Below are positions 18,522 to 26,787 of a stretch of 64,000 nt of DNA, in pieces. The notes beneath the pieces are model-generated. The model made no database searches and was not told the origin of the DNA. It saw only the letters and a program-made list of their open reading frames with translations. Positions within the stretch are counted from its first letter, which is position 1. Each line of letters starts with the position of its first letter. Made by a program: the position numbers and the translations under genes. The stretch lies in NCBI RefSeq assembly GCF_029589435.1, contig NZ_JARRAG010000002.1, forward strand, positions 3,782,001-3,846,000. The letters run 5' to 3'. This DNA comes from Paludisphaera mucosa. Its GTDB lineage: Bacteria; Planctomycetota; Planctomycetia; Isosphaerales; Isosphaeraceae.

Positions 18522-19769
18522 TCAGGACGACTTGCCGAGCTGGACGGGGACGTCGACCGGCTGGCCCTCGCGGACGAGGGTGATCCGCACGGTCTCGCCG
18601 GGCTGATGCTTCTCGACCTCGGTCAGCAGCTCGTCGACCGACTTCACCCGCTTGTGATCGACGGCGACGATCAGGTCCGCCGAGTCGGGGTCCAGCGAGC
18701 GCCGGACGAAGCCAGGCCCCAGCCGCTCGATCTTGACCTGGATCGGCCGGATGCCGGCGCGTTCGGCCGGGCCGCCCTCGGCGACCGCCAGGACGAGCAG
18801 CCCCTCCTCGGTCGTGTAGACGCGGGCGACGCCCAGCTCGGCGCGGGTCACGCGGCCGTCGTCGATGAGCTGGCGGAGGATGCGCGCGATCGAGTTGATC
18901 GGCACCGCGAAGCTGACCCCCGCCGACTGGCCGACGCTGCTGACGATGGCCGTGTTCATGCCGATCACCTTCCCGCGCGCGTTCAGCAGCGGGCCCCCGG
19001 AGTTGCCCGGGTTGATCGCCGCGTCGGTCTGGATGATCCCCTTGATCATCCGGCCGTTCTTGGCCTTGAGCGAGCGGTCGAGGCTGCTGACGACCCCCGT
19101 GGTGAGCGTGCGCTCCAGGCCGAAGGGGTTGCCGATCGCCATGATCTTCTGGCCCACCAGCAGCCGCGAGGAGTCGCCGAGGGACACGGGATGGAGCTTC
19201 TCGGCGTCGACCTCGACCTTGAGCACGGCGACGTCGTTCGAGGCGTCGACGCCGACGACCTTGGCCGGGTACGCCGAGCCGTCGAAGAGCGTGACGCGGA
19301 CGACGTCGGCCCCCTGGACGACGTGGAAGTTCGTCAGCAGGTGCCCCTTCGTGTCGACGATGAAGCCCGAGCCGGTACCTGTGGACGTCTCCTCCCCGCC
19401 GAAGAACCCCTGGGCCTCGGATTCGGTGGTGATGTTCACCACGCTCTTGTTGACCGAGGCGTATACGAGGACGTTGTTGCGCTCCTCGGCGTCCAGATCC
19501 TTGAGGGCGTCGGGCTCCGGGATCGCGCCCGGGGCCGTCGCGCGGTCGGCCGGCTCGAGTTCGGGCGTGACCGTCGCCCGCCCCGGCGGCGCCTGGACGG
19601 CCTCGACCTCACCGCCTTGCGGGCGCGGGGGCGGGGGGGCCTGGGCGGCGATCTCGGGGCGGGGATGGGGCCGCCCGCCGAAGAGCAGCACGGCCAGGGC
19701 CAGCGTAGCCCCGGCCGTGATCAGGTGGCCGACGATCGTCGCCGTCGGGGACGTCCTGCCGTTCGTCAT
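18522..19769 (-). CDS. HtrA/DegP-type serine protease (S1C), membrane-anchored, one PDZ domain
   Basis: 415 residues. One N-terminal hydrophobic anchor (about 10-25), a Pro-rich linker, a trypsin-like domain with the triad His in TNFHVVQ, Asp in SNDVAVLKV and Ser in NPGNSGGPL, then a single PDZ domain (about 320-410). Known HtrA proteins degrade or refold damaged envelope proteins. The single anchor fits a DegS-like or HhoA-like enzyme facing the periplasm. On the minus strand TACAAT/TACTAT hexamers lie at 19815-19825 and may be its -10. Confidence 0.9.
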   Translation of the reverse strand: MTNGRTSPTATIVGHLITAGATLALAVLLFGGRPHPRPEIAAQAPPPPRPQGGEVEAVQAPPGRATVTPELEPADRATAPGAIPEPDALKDLDAEERNNVLVYASVNKSVVNITTESEAQGFFGGEETSTGTGSGFIVDTKGHLLTNFHVVQGADVVRVTLFDGSAYPAKVVGVDASNDVAVLKVEVDAEKLHPVSLGDSSRLLVGQKIMAIGNPFGLERTLTTGVVSSLDRSLKAKNGRMIKGIIQTDAAINPGNSGGPLLNARGKVIGMNTAIVSSVGQSAGVSFAVPINSIARILRQLIDDGRVTRAELGVARVYTTEEGLLVLAVAEGGPAERAGIRPIQVKIERLGPGFVRRSLDPDSADLIVAVDHKRVKSVDELLTEVEKHQPGETVRITLVREGQPVDVPVQLGKSS

Positions 19770-20004
19770 CGTCTTCTCCCCCGATGCATCCCTCTCGATA
19801 CCCTAGCCGTGCGAATAGTATTGTAAGAGTCCCGATGCCGATGAAAAGGCCGGCTCGGCGGCGCGGCTCGTCGAGCCTGCTCGCCCCTTGCAGGGCGGGT
19901 CGGCCGCGGGTAGATTCGGCCTCATTCACAAGTCTCCACGTCAGGGAGGCGTCGCGGGCCGGGTTCCGGCCGCCTCGCCACCGTCAGGCAACTTGCGAGC
20001 GGTC

Positions 20005-20418
20005 ATGGCGGCTCATCCCTCGATCTCGACGCGGACGAACGCAGGCGTGCTGCTGGCGCTCCTGGCGTTCGGCATGGCGTCGCCCCTCGCGGCGCGGGCC
20101 GGCTGCCTCCACCCGCCCGGCGGCGCGAGTCGTCCCGGGGCCGGCCGGCTGGACCTGCTGGCCGCCGCCGGGGCGCTGGCGATCGACGAACCGCTGAGTC
20201 CGCCGCCGCCCCGCTCGCCTTGCGACGGCCTGCGATGCTCGGGCGACCCCGCACCGACGCCCTCGCCGACGATGCTCGCGGACGTCCGGGTCGAGAGCTG
20301 GGGCTGCCTGCCGAAGGCGCCCCCGCCGCTGAATCCCGACTCCGACCACCTCCCCCCCTCCTCTTCCGCCCTGCAGTCCTCGCACGGCGGACCGGTGCCC
20401 TTCCACCCCCCGCGCTGA
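20005..20418 (+). CDS. Small exported Pro-rich protein
   Basis: 137 residues beginning MAAHPSISTRTNAGVLL, a signal peptide with cleavage near LAARAG. The mature chain is rich in Pro, Ser and Cys: AGCLHPPGG, PCDGLRCSGDPAPTPSPT and WGCLPKAPPPLNPDSD. Four Cys suggest disulfides or metal binding outside the cytosol. No family recognised. Evidence for coding is the signal peptide and codon position GC bias; the reverse-strand frames here look like shadows. The start could also lie at an upstream in-frame codon near 19888. Confidence 0.55.
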   Translation: MAAHPSISTRTNAGVLLALLAFGMASPLAARAGCLHPPGGASRPGAGRLDLLAAAGALAIDEPLSPPPPRSPCDGLRCSGDPAPTPSPTMLADVRVESWGCLPKAPPPLNPDSDHLPPSSSALQSSHGGPVPFHPPR

Positions 20419-20734
20419 CTCTCTGGGCCGACGACCCGCCGTCCGCCCCGTCGGCATGACCGACCGATCGTCGCCGCTGCGCCGGTGGCCGCAGAACGTC
20501 TCATTTCGCCGTCCCCGAGCCTGGGGTCGCGGTCGCGATCCCTTCGTGACGCGCCCGAAGTCGACGAACCGCCCGGCGCGACCGGAGGCGGGGCCGCGGC
20601 TCGCCCCGATACGCCGGCCGCACAAGGAACGTCGCCCTGCGCGCCGAAAGGGACCCGCAGGGGCGAGATCATCAGCTCCGACAGCCTCCAAGGACCGAAT
20701 ACCCATGATTCCTCCACATTTCGAAGGGACCACG
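20419..20734. other. Gap of 316 bases without a supported gene
   Basis: The plus frame leading into the AhpD-like gene is open from 20456 but reads Arg/Pro-rich sequence with no motif. No terminator hairpin with a T-run and no convincing promoter are seen. It probably holds the promoter of the gene at 20735. Confidence 0.5.
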
Positions 20735-21988
20735 ATGATGAAGTCCGATCGCAAGATTCTCGCGAGCTGGCTGGCCGCCCTGATGCTCGCCACGGGCTCG
20801 GCCCGCGCCGGCGGCGGAGACGAGGGCCCGAGCACCTCGCTCCTCGACGACCTGGCCGGCTGGAAGAAGCTGCCGGCGGTCGCATTGGGCGGCGGGGGGC
20901 CGCTGCCGAGCTGGGCGAAGGCGGTGGCCGTGCGAATGCCCCGGACCGCCGCCGCGATGCTGGAACTGGACCTCGCCCAGCGCGTCCGCAGCCCGCTCGA
21001 CCCCAAGCTCCGCGCCTCGTTGCGGTGGGTCGTCGCCCGCAACAACCGCTGCGCCTACTCGGAAGCCTACGCCCTCGCCGACGCCCGCCGCGCCGGGATG
21101 GACGAGGAATCCATTCGCGCCGTGACGGGCGACCCGGCGAACTGGCCGGCGGCCTACCGTGACGCGATGGAATTCGCCCGCCTGCACACGGTCGACGCGC
21201 CGACGATCCCCGACGAGCTGTTCGCCCGCCTCGTCGAGACTTACGGGGAGAAGAAGGCCGCGGCGATCGTCTTGCTCGGCGCCTACGGCAACTTCCAGGA
21301 CCGCGTCGTGCTGGGCCTGAATCTGCCGATGGAGCCGTCGGGACCGCTGCCGCCGATCGACGTCGCCTTCGCCCCGGGCGCGTTCCAGTCGCAGCCGCTG
21401 CTGCCGCCCCAGGCCGACCTCAAGCCGCTGAAGGACGGCGGCGAGACGGTCGTCGAACGCGACCCGGAATGGTCGAAGCTCTCGTACGACGACCTGCAAT
21501 CGCGCCTGGAGGGCCAGCGGGCGCGCACGCCTCGCCTGCCCATCCCCGCCTGGGACGAGGTCAAGAAAGGCCTGCCCCCCGAGTTCGCCACGCGGCCCAC
21601 GCGGATCGTCTGGAACCTCGTCTGCTCGGGCTACGTCCCCGAACTGGCCGTCCCCTGGAGCCGGGCGACGCGGACGATGTGGGCCGAGGCGAAGCCCGAC
21701 CGCGTCTTCGAGGAGAGCCTCTTCTGGATCCAGACCCGGGCCGTCCGCTGCAACTACTGCATGGGCCACTGCGAGATGCTGCTGGAGGTCGCCGGGCTGG
21801 ACAAGGCGGCCATCGCCGACCGCACGCGGCGGCTCGCCGGCGACGACTGGTCGGCCTTCCCGCCCCAGGAACAGCGGGCCTACGCCTATGCCCGCAAGCT
21901 CTCGAAGGCCCCCTGGACGCTGACCGCCGCCGACTACCGCCGGCTCGAAACGGACCTCGGCCCCGACATGGGCATGGCGACCTTCTGA
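20735..21988 (+). CDS. Exported two-domain AhpD-like (carboxymuconolactone decarboxylase family) protein, interrupted by an in-frame TGA
   Basis: 417 residues up to the first stop. The signal peptide begins MMKSDRKILASWLAALML and ends near ARAGGG; the start at 20735/20738 follows GAAGGGACC. Two AhpD-like halves: the first contains RNNRCAYSEAYALADARRAG (one Cys lost from the CxxC motif), the second VRCNYCMGHCEMLLEVAG with an intact CxxC. Such proteins are peroxidase/disulfide reductases or decarboxylase relatives. The reading frame stops at TGA (21986-21988) but continues for 41 codons with sequence that looks conserved (see next entry). The TGA may be a nonsense mutation of TGG, a sequencing error or a selenocysteine codon. 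Confidence 0.82.
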   Translation: MMKSDRKILASWLAALMLATGSARAGGGDEGPSTSLLDDLAGWKKLPAVALGGGGPLPSWAKAVAVRMPRTAAAMLELDLAQRVRSPLDPKLRASLRWVVARNNRCAYSEAYALADARRAGMDEESIRAVTGDPANWPAAYRDAMEFARLHTVDAPTIPDELFARLVETYGEKKAAAIVLLGAYGNFQDRVVLGLNLPMEPSGPLPPIDVAFAPGAFQSQPLLPPQADLKPLKDGGETVVERDPEWSKLSYDDLQSRLEGQRARTPRLPIPAWDEVKKGLPPEFATRPTRIVWNLVCSGYVPELAVPWSRATRTMWAEAKPDRVFEESLFWIQTRAVRCNYCMGHCEMLLEVAGLDKAAIADRTRRLAGDDWSAFPPQEQRAYAYARKLSKAPWTLTAADYRRLETDLGPDMGMATF

Positions 21989-22114
21989 TGGCTCTGCCGC
22001 GGCCTCTACATGACCCGGATCTCCGACGGCTTCCAGCTCCCGCTGGAGCGCGACAACGTCTTCATGGACTTCTACGGCCCCCGCGGGCCGGCCGAGAAGG
22101 CGGCGAAGAGATGA
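21989..22114 (+). other. Coding-like extension of the AhpD-like protein beyond the in-frame TGA
   Basis: The same frame continues WLCRGLYMTRISDGFQLPLE and on to GPAEKAAKR before a TGA at 22112. Codon use is like the upstream gene and the sequence reads as the natural C-terminal helix of the second domain. Together the gene would have 459 codons (including the internal TGA). Without this part the second domain is truncated. Confidence 0.65.
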
Positions 22115-22226
22115 CCGAGCGGGAAGCCGGGCGGCGGCGACTGGACCGTCGCGGGCCGCTCGGCCAGAATGGGGGCGTCGCCTCGCGAAGGGCGCGCCCC
22201 CTCCCCTCGATCTCGCGGAGCCGTCG

Positions 22227-25200
22227 ATGGATCTCCTCTCTGCGTCGCCTCGCCGTCGGGCCTTGCTCTCGCTGACGTTCATCGGGGCCTGGCTGGGATC
22301 GACGCCGGCCTCGCCCGCGCAGACGAGCCCGGAGGAATCCGCGAAGAAGGTCAAGCCGGCCGAGGGCCTGCAGGCGACCCTCTGGGCGGCCGAGCCCCTG
22401 CTGTTCAACCCGACCAGCCTCGACGTCGACTCCCGGGGCCGCGTGTGGGTGGCCGAGGGGCTCAACTACCGGCTCACCCGGGGCGGCAACAAGAAGTTCC
22501 CGAAGGTCGAGGAGTCGGACAAGATCAAGATCCTGGAAGACACCGACGGCGACGGCAAGGCCGACAAGGTCACCGTCTTCGCCGACCGGATCTTCCCGAT
22601 CCCGATGGGCATGGCCGTCGAGGAGCGCTACGACGATTCGGGCAAGTACCGCGGCTGCCGCGTCTACGTCGGCAACAGCCCCAACATCCTGGTGCTGGAA
22701 GACACCGACGGCGACGACAAGGCCGACAATCGCTTCAACCTCCTCACCGGCTTCGGCGGGATCGACTCCGACCACGGCGTCCACGGCATGACGCTCGGGC
22801 TCGACGGCAAGCTCTACTTCACGCACGGCGACGGCTGCTGCTCGGTCCAGGGGGACAGGTCGGAGCGCTATCAGAACTTCGACGTCGTCGACAAGTCGGG
22901 CCGGCACGTGGTCGCCGACAAGTACGCGAACACGCTCCGCGTGAACCGCGACGGCACCGAGTTCGAGGTCGTCTGCGACGGCCAGCGCAACAATTACGAG
23001 ACCTGCCGCGACGCCTTCGGCAACGGCTTCACCAGCGACAACGACGACGACGGCAACCGCGGCTGCCGCGTGATCCACACCATGGACGGCGGCCGGTTCG
23101 GCTACAAGACCCCCGGCAGCCCCCGGCACTGGGGCGAGGACGTCCCGGGCATGGTCCCCAAGCTCGTCGGCACCGGCAACGGCAGCCCCTGCGGCATCGC
23201 CGTCTACGAGGGCCGGCTGCTCCCCGCCGGCTACTTCGGCGGCCTGTTCGAGGCCGAGGCCGGCACCCGGCAGATCAACTTCTTCCCGCTGACCCGGCAC
23301 GGGGCCACGTTCCGCACCGAGTCCAAGGTCCTGCTCGCGAGCGACGACCCGTGGTTCCGCCCCGTCGACATGACCGTCGCCCCCGACGGCTCGGTCTTCG
23401 TCGCCGACTGGTACGACGCCGGCGTCGGCGGCCACGCCTTCGCCGACCAGGACACCGGCCGCATCTACCGCGTCGCGCCCAAGGACGATCAGCCGAAGCC
23501 CGCCAGTCCCGATTTCGCCACGATCGAGGGCCTGATCTCCGGCCTGAAGTCGCCGTGCGTCGCCACCCAGGACGCCGCGCGGCGGGGGCTGATCGCGAAG
23601 GGCGACGCCTCGGCCGAGGCGCTCCTCGGACTGGTCCGATCGGGTACGCCCGAGGAAGCCGCGCGGGCGATCTGGACCGCCTCGGCCCTGCCCAACCTGG
23701 CGACGATCGCCATCGAGATCCTCAAGCACCCCGAAACCTACCACGGCGACGACCCGCGGTTCCGCGAGCTGGCCGTGCGGATGCTGGGCCGCGACTGCCG
23801 CGACAACGGGATCGTCGAGTACAAGGACCCCGCCGCCCGCAAGGCCGCGCCGGCGCTGGCGCATCTCGACGTCTTGCTGCCGCTGGCCGCGGACCCCGAC
23901 CCGGGCGTACGTCGCGAGTTGATCCTGGCCCTGCGCAACGTCCCGACCCCGAAGGTCGCCGAGGCGCTTCGCAAGCTCATCGTCGGCTGGGACGGTCGCG
24001 ACCGCTGGTATCTGGAAGCCCTCGGCCTGGCGTTGGAGAAGCGTGAGGCCGAGTACGTCACGAGCCTGATGGACCCCTCGCTCTTCGGCGACTCCGGCGA
24101 CCTCGACAAGCAGGCGGGCGACGACAAGGTCGCGCTGCCGCCGTACTTCCCAGTCGACCGCAACGAGGCGTTCATCCCGGCCGCCGCGGCCGAGCCCGCG
24201 GCGAACGCCACGAGCAAGTTCCTGGGCTTCCTGTGGCGGCTCCAACGCCCCGAGGCGCTTCCGGTCCTGGAGCAGATCCTGCCGAGGCTGAAGGCCCCGG
24301 GCCTCCAGCAGGCGGGCGACGACGTCTTGCGACGGGTCCGCACGCCCTACGCGGCCGACGTCGCGGCGCTGCTGGCCGAGCGAACCGACGATCCGGTCCG
24401 CCGACGGATGTTGTTCGAGATGCTGACGACCCAATTGACCGGCGCCTGGAACGAGGCGAAGGGCCGCCCGCCGGTCCTGCGGGTCATCGAGCGAGCCCTG
24501 AACGAGCCCGACTGGCGGCGGCAGGGGATCGCGATGGCCGCCGCCACCCGCGACACCCGGTACCGGTCCAGCCTGGAAGCGATCGCCGTCGACCCCGCCC
24601 AGCCCGACGAGGTCGGCGCGGCCGCCGCGGAGGCGATCGGCGTCCTGGGCGGTACTCCCGACCGCGTGCTCGCCGGCCTGATCGCGGCGGTGAAGGGCAA
24701 GCCCGAGTCGAGCGCCCGGGCCGAGGCCGCCGTCCGCACGCTGCCGAAGCTGTTCGACGCCCGCGACCGCCTCTTCGAGATCCTGGCGGACCGCACCTTC
24801 CCGGCCGCCCTGCGACGCGAGGCCCTGCGCACCGTGGCCCGGCTGCCCGGCGGCGGCATGAGGCTCGTCGAGCTGGCCCGCGGCGGCGGATTGCCCGACG
24901 ACCTCAAGACCGAGGCGACGACGACGCTCCACGGCCTGGGCGACCCCCGCGTCCGCGAGGCCGCCGCGTCCGTCCTGCCGCCCCCCGCGACCTCGACCGG
25001 ACGCCCGCTGCCTCCGCTCGCCGAGCTGCTCCGTCGCGAGGGCGACCCGCTTCGCGGCGAGGCGGTGTTCTTCCGCAAGCGGGAGGACGCCTTCTCCTGC
25101 GGCGCGTGCCATCGCGTGCAGGGCCGCGGCCAGTGGGTCGGCCCCGACCTCTCGACGGTCGGCACGAAATACGGCAAGGACGAGCTGCTCCGCTCGGTCC

Positions 25201-25955
25201 TCAACCCCAGCTCGGCGATCAGCTACAACTTCCGCTCGCTCGTCCTGGCCCTCTCCGACGGCCGGGTCCTCACCGGGCTGCCGGTCGAGGAGACGCCGCA
25301 GCGGCTGGTGATCAAGACGGCCCAGGGCGAGCGTATCGCGGTCGCCCCCGGCGACGTCGAGGAGCGGGGGGTCAGCCCGGTCTCGCTCATGCCCGAAAAC
25401 CTGGCCTCGACGATGACCGATGGCGAGCTGGTCGACCTGCTCGCCTACCTGGCGACGCTCCGCAAGCCGGTGAGCGTGGTGGGCCAGTACCGCGTCGTCG
25501 GGCCGCTCGCCGAGGCCGGAGGGCCCGCGCCCGACGCGAACGGCCGGATCGACCTGGACGCCGCCGTGCCCGACGGCGCGGGGGGCACGCTCGCGTGGCG
25601 GCGGCTCGACGCCGACGCCGAGGGCCGCGTCGACTTCCAGCCGTTCGTGAAGGCCGGCGAGCGGAAGACGGCCCTGGCCTACACGCCGATCGTCTCGGCC
25701 GCGGCGCAGGAAGCGACGCTGGTCGTGGACACGGCGGCCGACGTCGCCGTCTGGCACGACGGCCGGCCCGTCGCCCTCGCGCGGGCCGACGCCGCCGCGC
25801 CGCTGACCGCGGTGCTGAACCTGCCGGCGGGCCCGGGCTCGCTGACGATCCGGGTGACGGGGGGGAAGGCGGACCAGGCCGCGATTGCGACGACCCTCGT
25901 CTCGCCTCAGCCGATCGCCTTCGACGCCGAGGCGGCCGACGCGCCCGGCCGCTGA
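22227..25955 (+). CDS. PVC-type heme-binding CxxCH protein (membrane-bound dehydrogenase-like, HEAT repeats)
   Basis: 1242 residues. Signal peptide (cleavage near ASPAQ); a beta-propeller dehydrogenase-like domain (about 40-420) with repeated KILEDTDGDGKADK-type calcium-binding-like segments; HEAT-type helical repeats (about 430-920); and a c-type heme domain with CGACH near residue 957 and a distal Met candidate in MPENL. The last ~150 residues are beta-rich and include a pattern of Asp-rich loops. These proteins are expanded in planctomycetes and verrucomicrobia and are thought to oxidise sugars or other substrates with electron transfer to cytochromes; substrate unknown. Confidence 0.93.
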   Translation: MDLLSASPRRRALLSLTFIGAWLGSTPASPAQTSPEESAKKVKPAEGLQATLWAAEPLLFNPTSLDVDSRGRVWVAEGLNYRLTRGGNKKFPKVEESDKIKILEDTDGDGKADKVTVFADRIFPIPMGMAVEERYDDSGKYRGCRVYVGNSPNILVLEDTDGDDKADNRFNLLTGFGGIDSDHGVHGMTLGLDGKLYFTHGDGCCSVQGDRSERYQNFDVVDKSGRHVVADKYANTLRVNRDGTEFEVVCDGQRNNYETCRDAFGNGFTSDNDDDGNRGCRVIHTMDGGRFGYKTPGSPRHWGEDVPGMVPKLVGTGNGSPCGIAVYEGRLLPAGYFGGLFEAEAGTRQINFFPLTRHGATFRTESKVLLASDDPWFRPVDMTVAPDGSVFVADWYDAGVGGHAFADQDTGRIYRVAPKDDQPKPASPDFATIEGLISGLKSPCVATQDAARRGLIAKGDASAEALLGLVRSGTPEEAARAIWTASALPNLATIAIEILKHPETYHGDDPRFRELAVRMLGRDCRDNGIVEYKDPAARKAAPALAHLDVLLPLAADPDPGVRRELILALRNVPTPKVAEALRKLIVGWDGRDRWYLEALGLALEKREAEYVTSLMDPSLFGDSGDLDKQAGDDKVALPPYFPVDRNEAFIPAAAAEPAANATSKFLGFLWRLQRPEALPVLEQILPRLKAPGLQQAGDDVLRRVRTPYAADVAALLAERTDDPVRRRMLFEMLTTQLTGAWNEAKGRPPVLRVIERALNEPDWRRQGIAMAAATRDTRYRSSLEAIAVDPAQPDEVGAAAAEAIGVLGGTPDRVLAGLIAAVKGKPESSARAEAAVRTLPKLFDARDRLFEILADRTFPAALRREALRTVARLPGGGMRLVELARGGGLPDDLKTEATTTLHGLGDPRVREAAASVLPPPATSTGRPLPPLAELLRREGDPLRGEAVFFRKREDAFSCGACHRVQGRGQWVGPDLSTVGTKYGKDELLRSVLNPSSAISYNFRSLVLALSDGRVLTGLPVEETPQRLVIKTAQGERIAVAPGDVEERGVSPVSLMPENLASTMTDGELVDLLAYLATLRKPVSVVGQYRVVGPLAEAGGPAPDANGRIDLDAAVPDGAGGTLAWRRLDADAEGRVDFQPFVKAGERKTALAYTPIVSAAAQEATLVVDTAADVAVWHDGRPVALARADAAAPLTAVLNLPAGPGSLTIRVTGGKADQAAIATTLVSPQPIAFDAEAADAPGR

Positions 25956-25995
25956 TCCTCAACCGCGTCCCCGAACGAGCCGAGACCGCATCGCC

Positions 25996-26775
25996 GTGCA
26001 ACCCCCCGAAGACCCCGGCCGATCGCCGAGGATCGCCGTCGCCATCCCGTGCTACAACGAGGCCGCCGCCGTGGGCCGCGTCGTCGACGACTTCCGCGCG
26101 CACCTGCCGGGGGCCGAGATCGTCGTCTTCGACAACGCCTCCGACGACGCCACGGCCGCCATCGCCGCCGATCGCGGGGCGAGGGTCGTGCCGGTGCCCG
26201 ACCGGGGCAAGGGGTTCGCCGTCCGCGCGGCGTTCGCGACCCTGAAGGACTACGACGTGGTCGTCATGGTCGACGGCGACGGCACGTATCCGGCCGAGGC
26301 CGCCCCCCGGCTCGTCGAGCCGGTGCTGGGCGGGCGGGCCGAGATGACCGTCGGGGCGCGGCGGCCGGTCCCCGGGGCGCAGGCCATGGCCCCGATCCGC
26401 GCCCTGGGGAACGTCCTGATCCGGAGCACGTTCCGGATCTTGATCGGGCCCGGGACCGGCGACCTGCTCTCCGGGTACCGCGCCTTCAGCCGCCGTTTCG
26501 TCGAAGCTGTGGATCTTCGCTCCGAGGGCTTCGAGATCGAGACCGAGCTGGCGGTCGCGGCGACGGCCCGAGGATTCCCGACGATCGAGATCGACGTCCC
26601 GTACCATCCCCGAATCGCCGGCACCGAGAGCAAACTGCGAGCCTTCCGCGACGGCCGGCGGATCCTGGCGACCATCGCCCGCGAGTCGCTGCGGCTCCGT
26701 CCGTGGCGGGCCGCCACGCTCGCAACGGCCGTCGCGGTCGGGGCGGCCGCGCTGCTGTATCTGGCGATTCGATGA
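25996..26775 (+). CDS. Family 2 glycosyltransferase with C-terminal membrane helix
   Basis: 259 residues from a GTG at 25996; a longer frame begins at 25885 inside the cytochrome gene and is less likely. GT-A fold signs: IAVAIPCYNEAAAVG, VVFDNASDDAT and the metal-binding VMVDGDGTYP. Later segments LLSGYRAFSRRFVEA and GFEIETELAVAA are typical of polyprenyl-phosphate (dolichol-phosphate mannose synthase-like) transferases. One or two hydrophobic segments at the C-terminus anchor it. Likely transfers a hexose to a lipid carrier for envelope glycans. It starts 40 bases after the cytochrome stop. Confidence 0.87.
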   Translation: MQPPEDPGRSPRIAVAIPCYNEAAAVGRVVDDFRAHLPGAEIVVFDNASDDATAAIAADRGARVVPVPDRGKGFAVRAAFATLKDYDVVVMVDGDGTYPAEAAPRLVEPVLGGRAEMTVGARRPVPGAQAMAPIRALGNVLIRSTFRILIGPGTGDLLSGYRAFSRRFVEAVDLRSEGFEIETELAVAATARGFPTIEIDVPYHPRIAGTESKLRAFRDGRRILATIARESLRLRPWRAATLATAVAVGAAALLYLAIR

Positions 26776-26787
26776 TCCGAGCCCGCG

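Noticed and set aside
22062-25757. 1231-codon open frame opposite the PVC-type cytochrome
   Set aside because: Antisense shadow produced by third-position GC; the plus strand has clear domains and a signal peptide.
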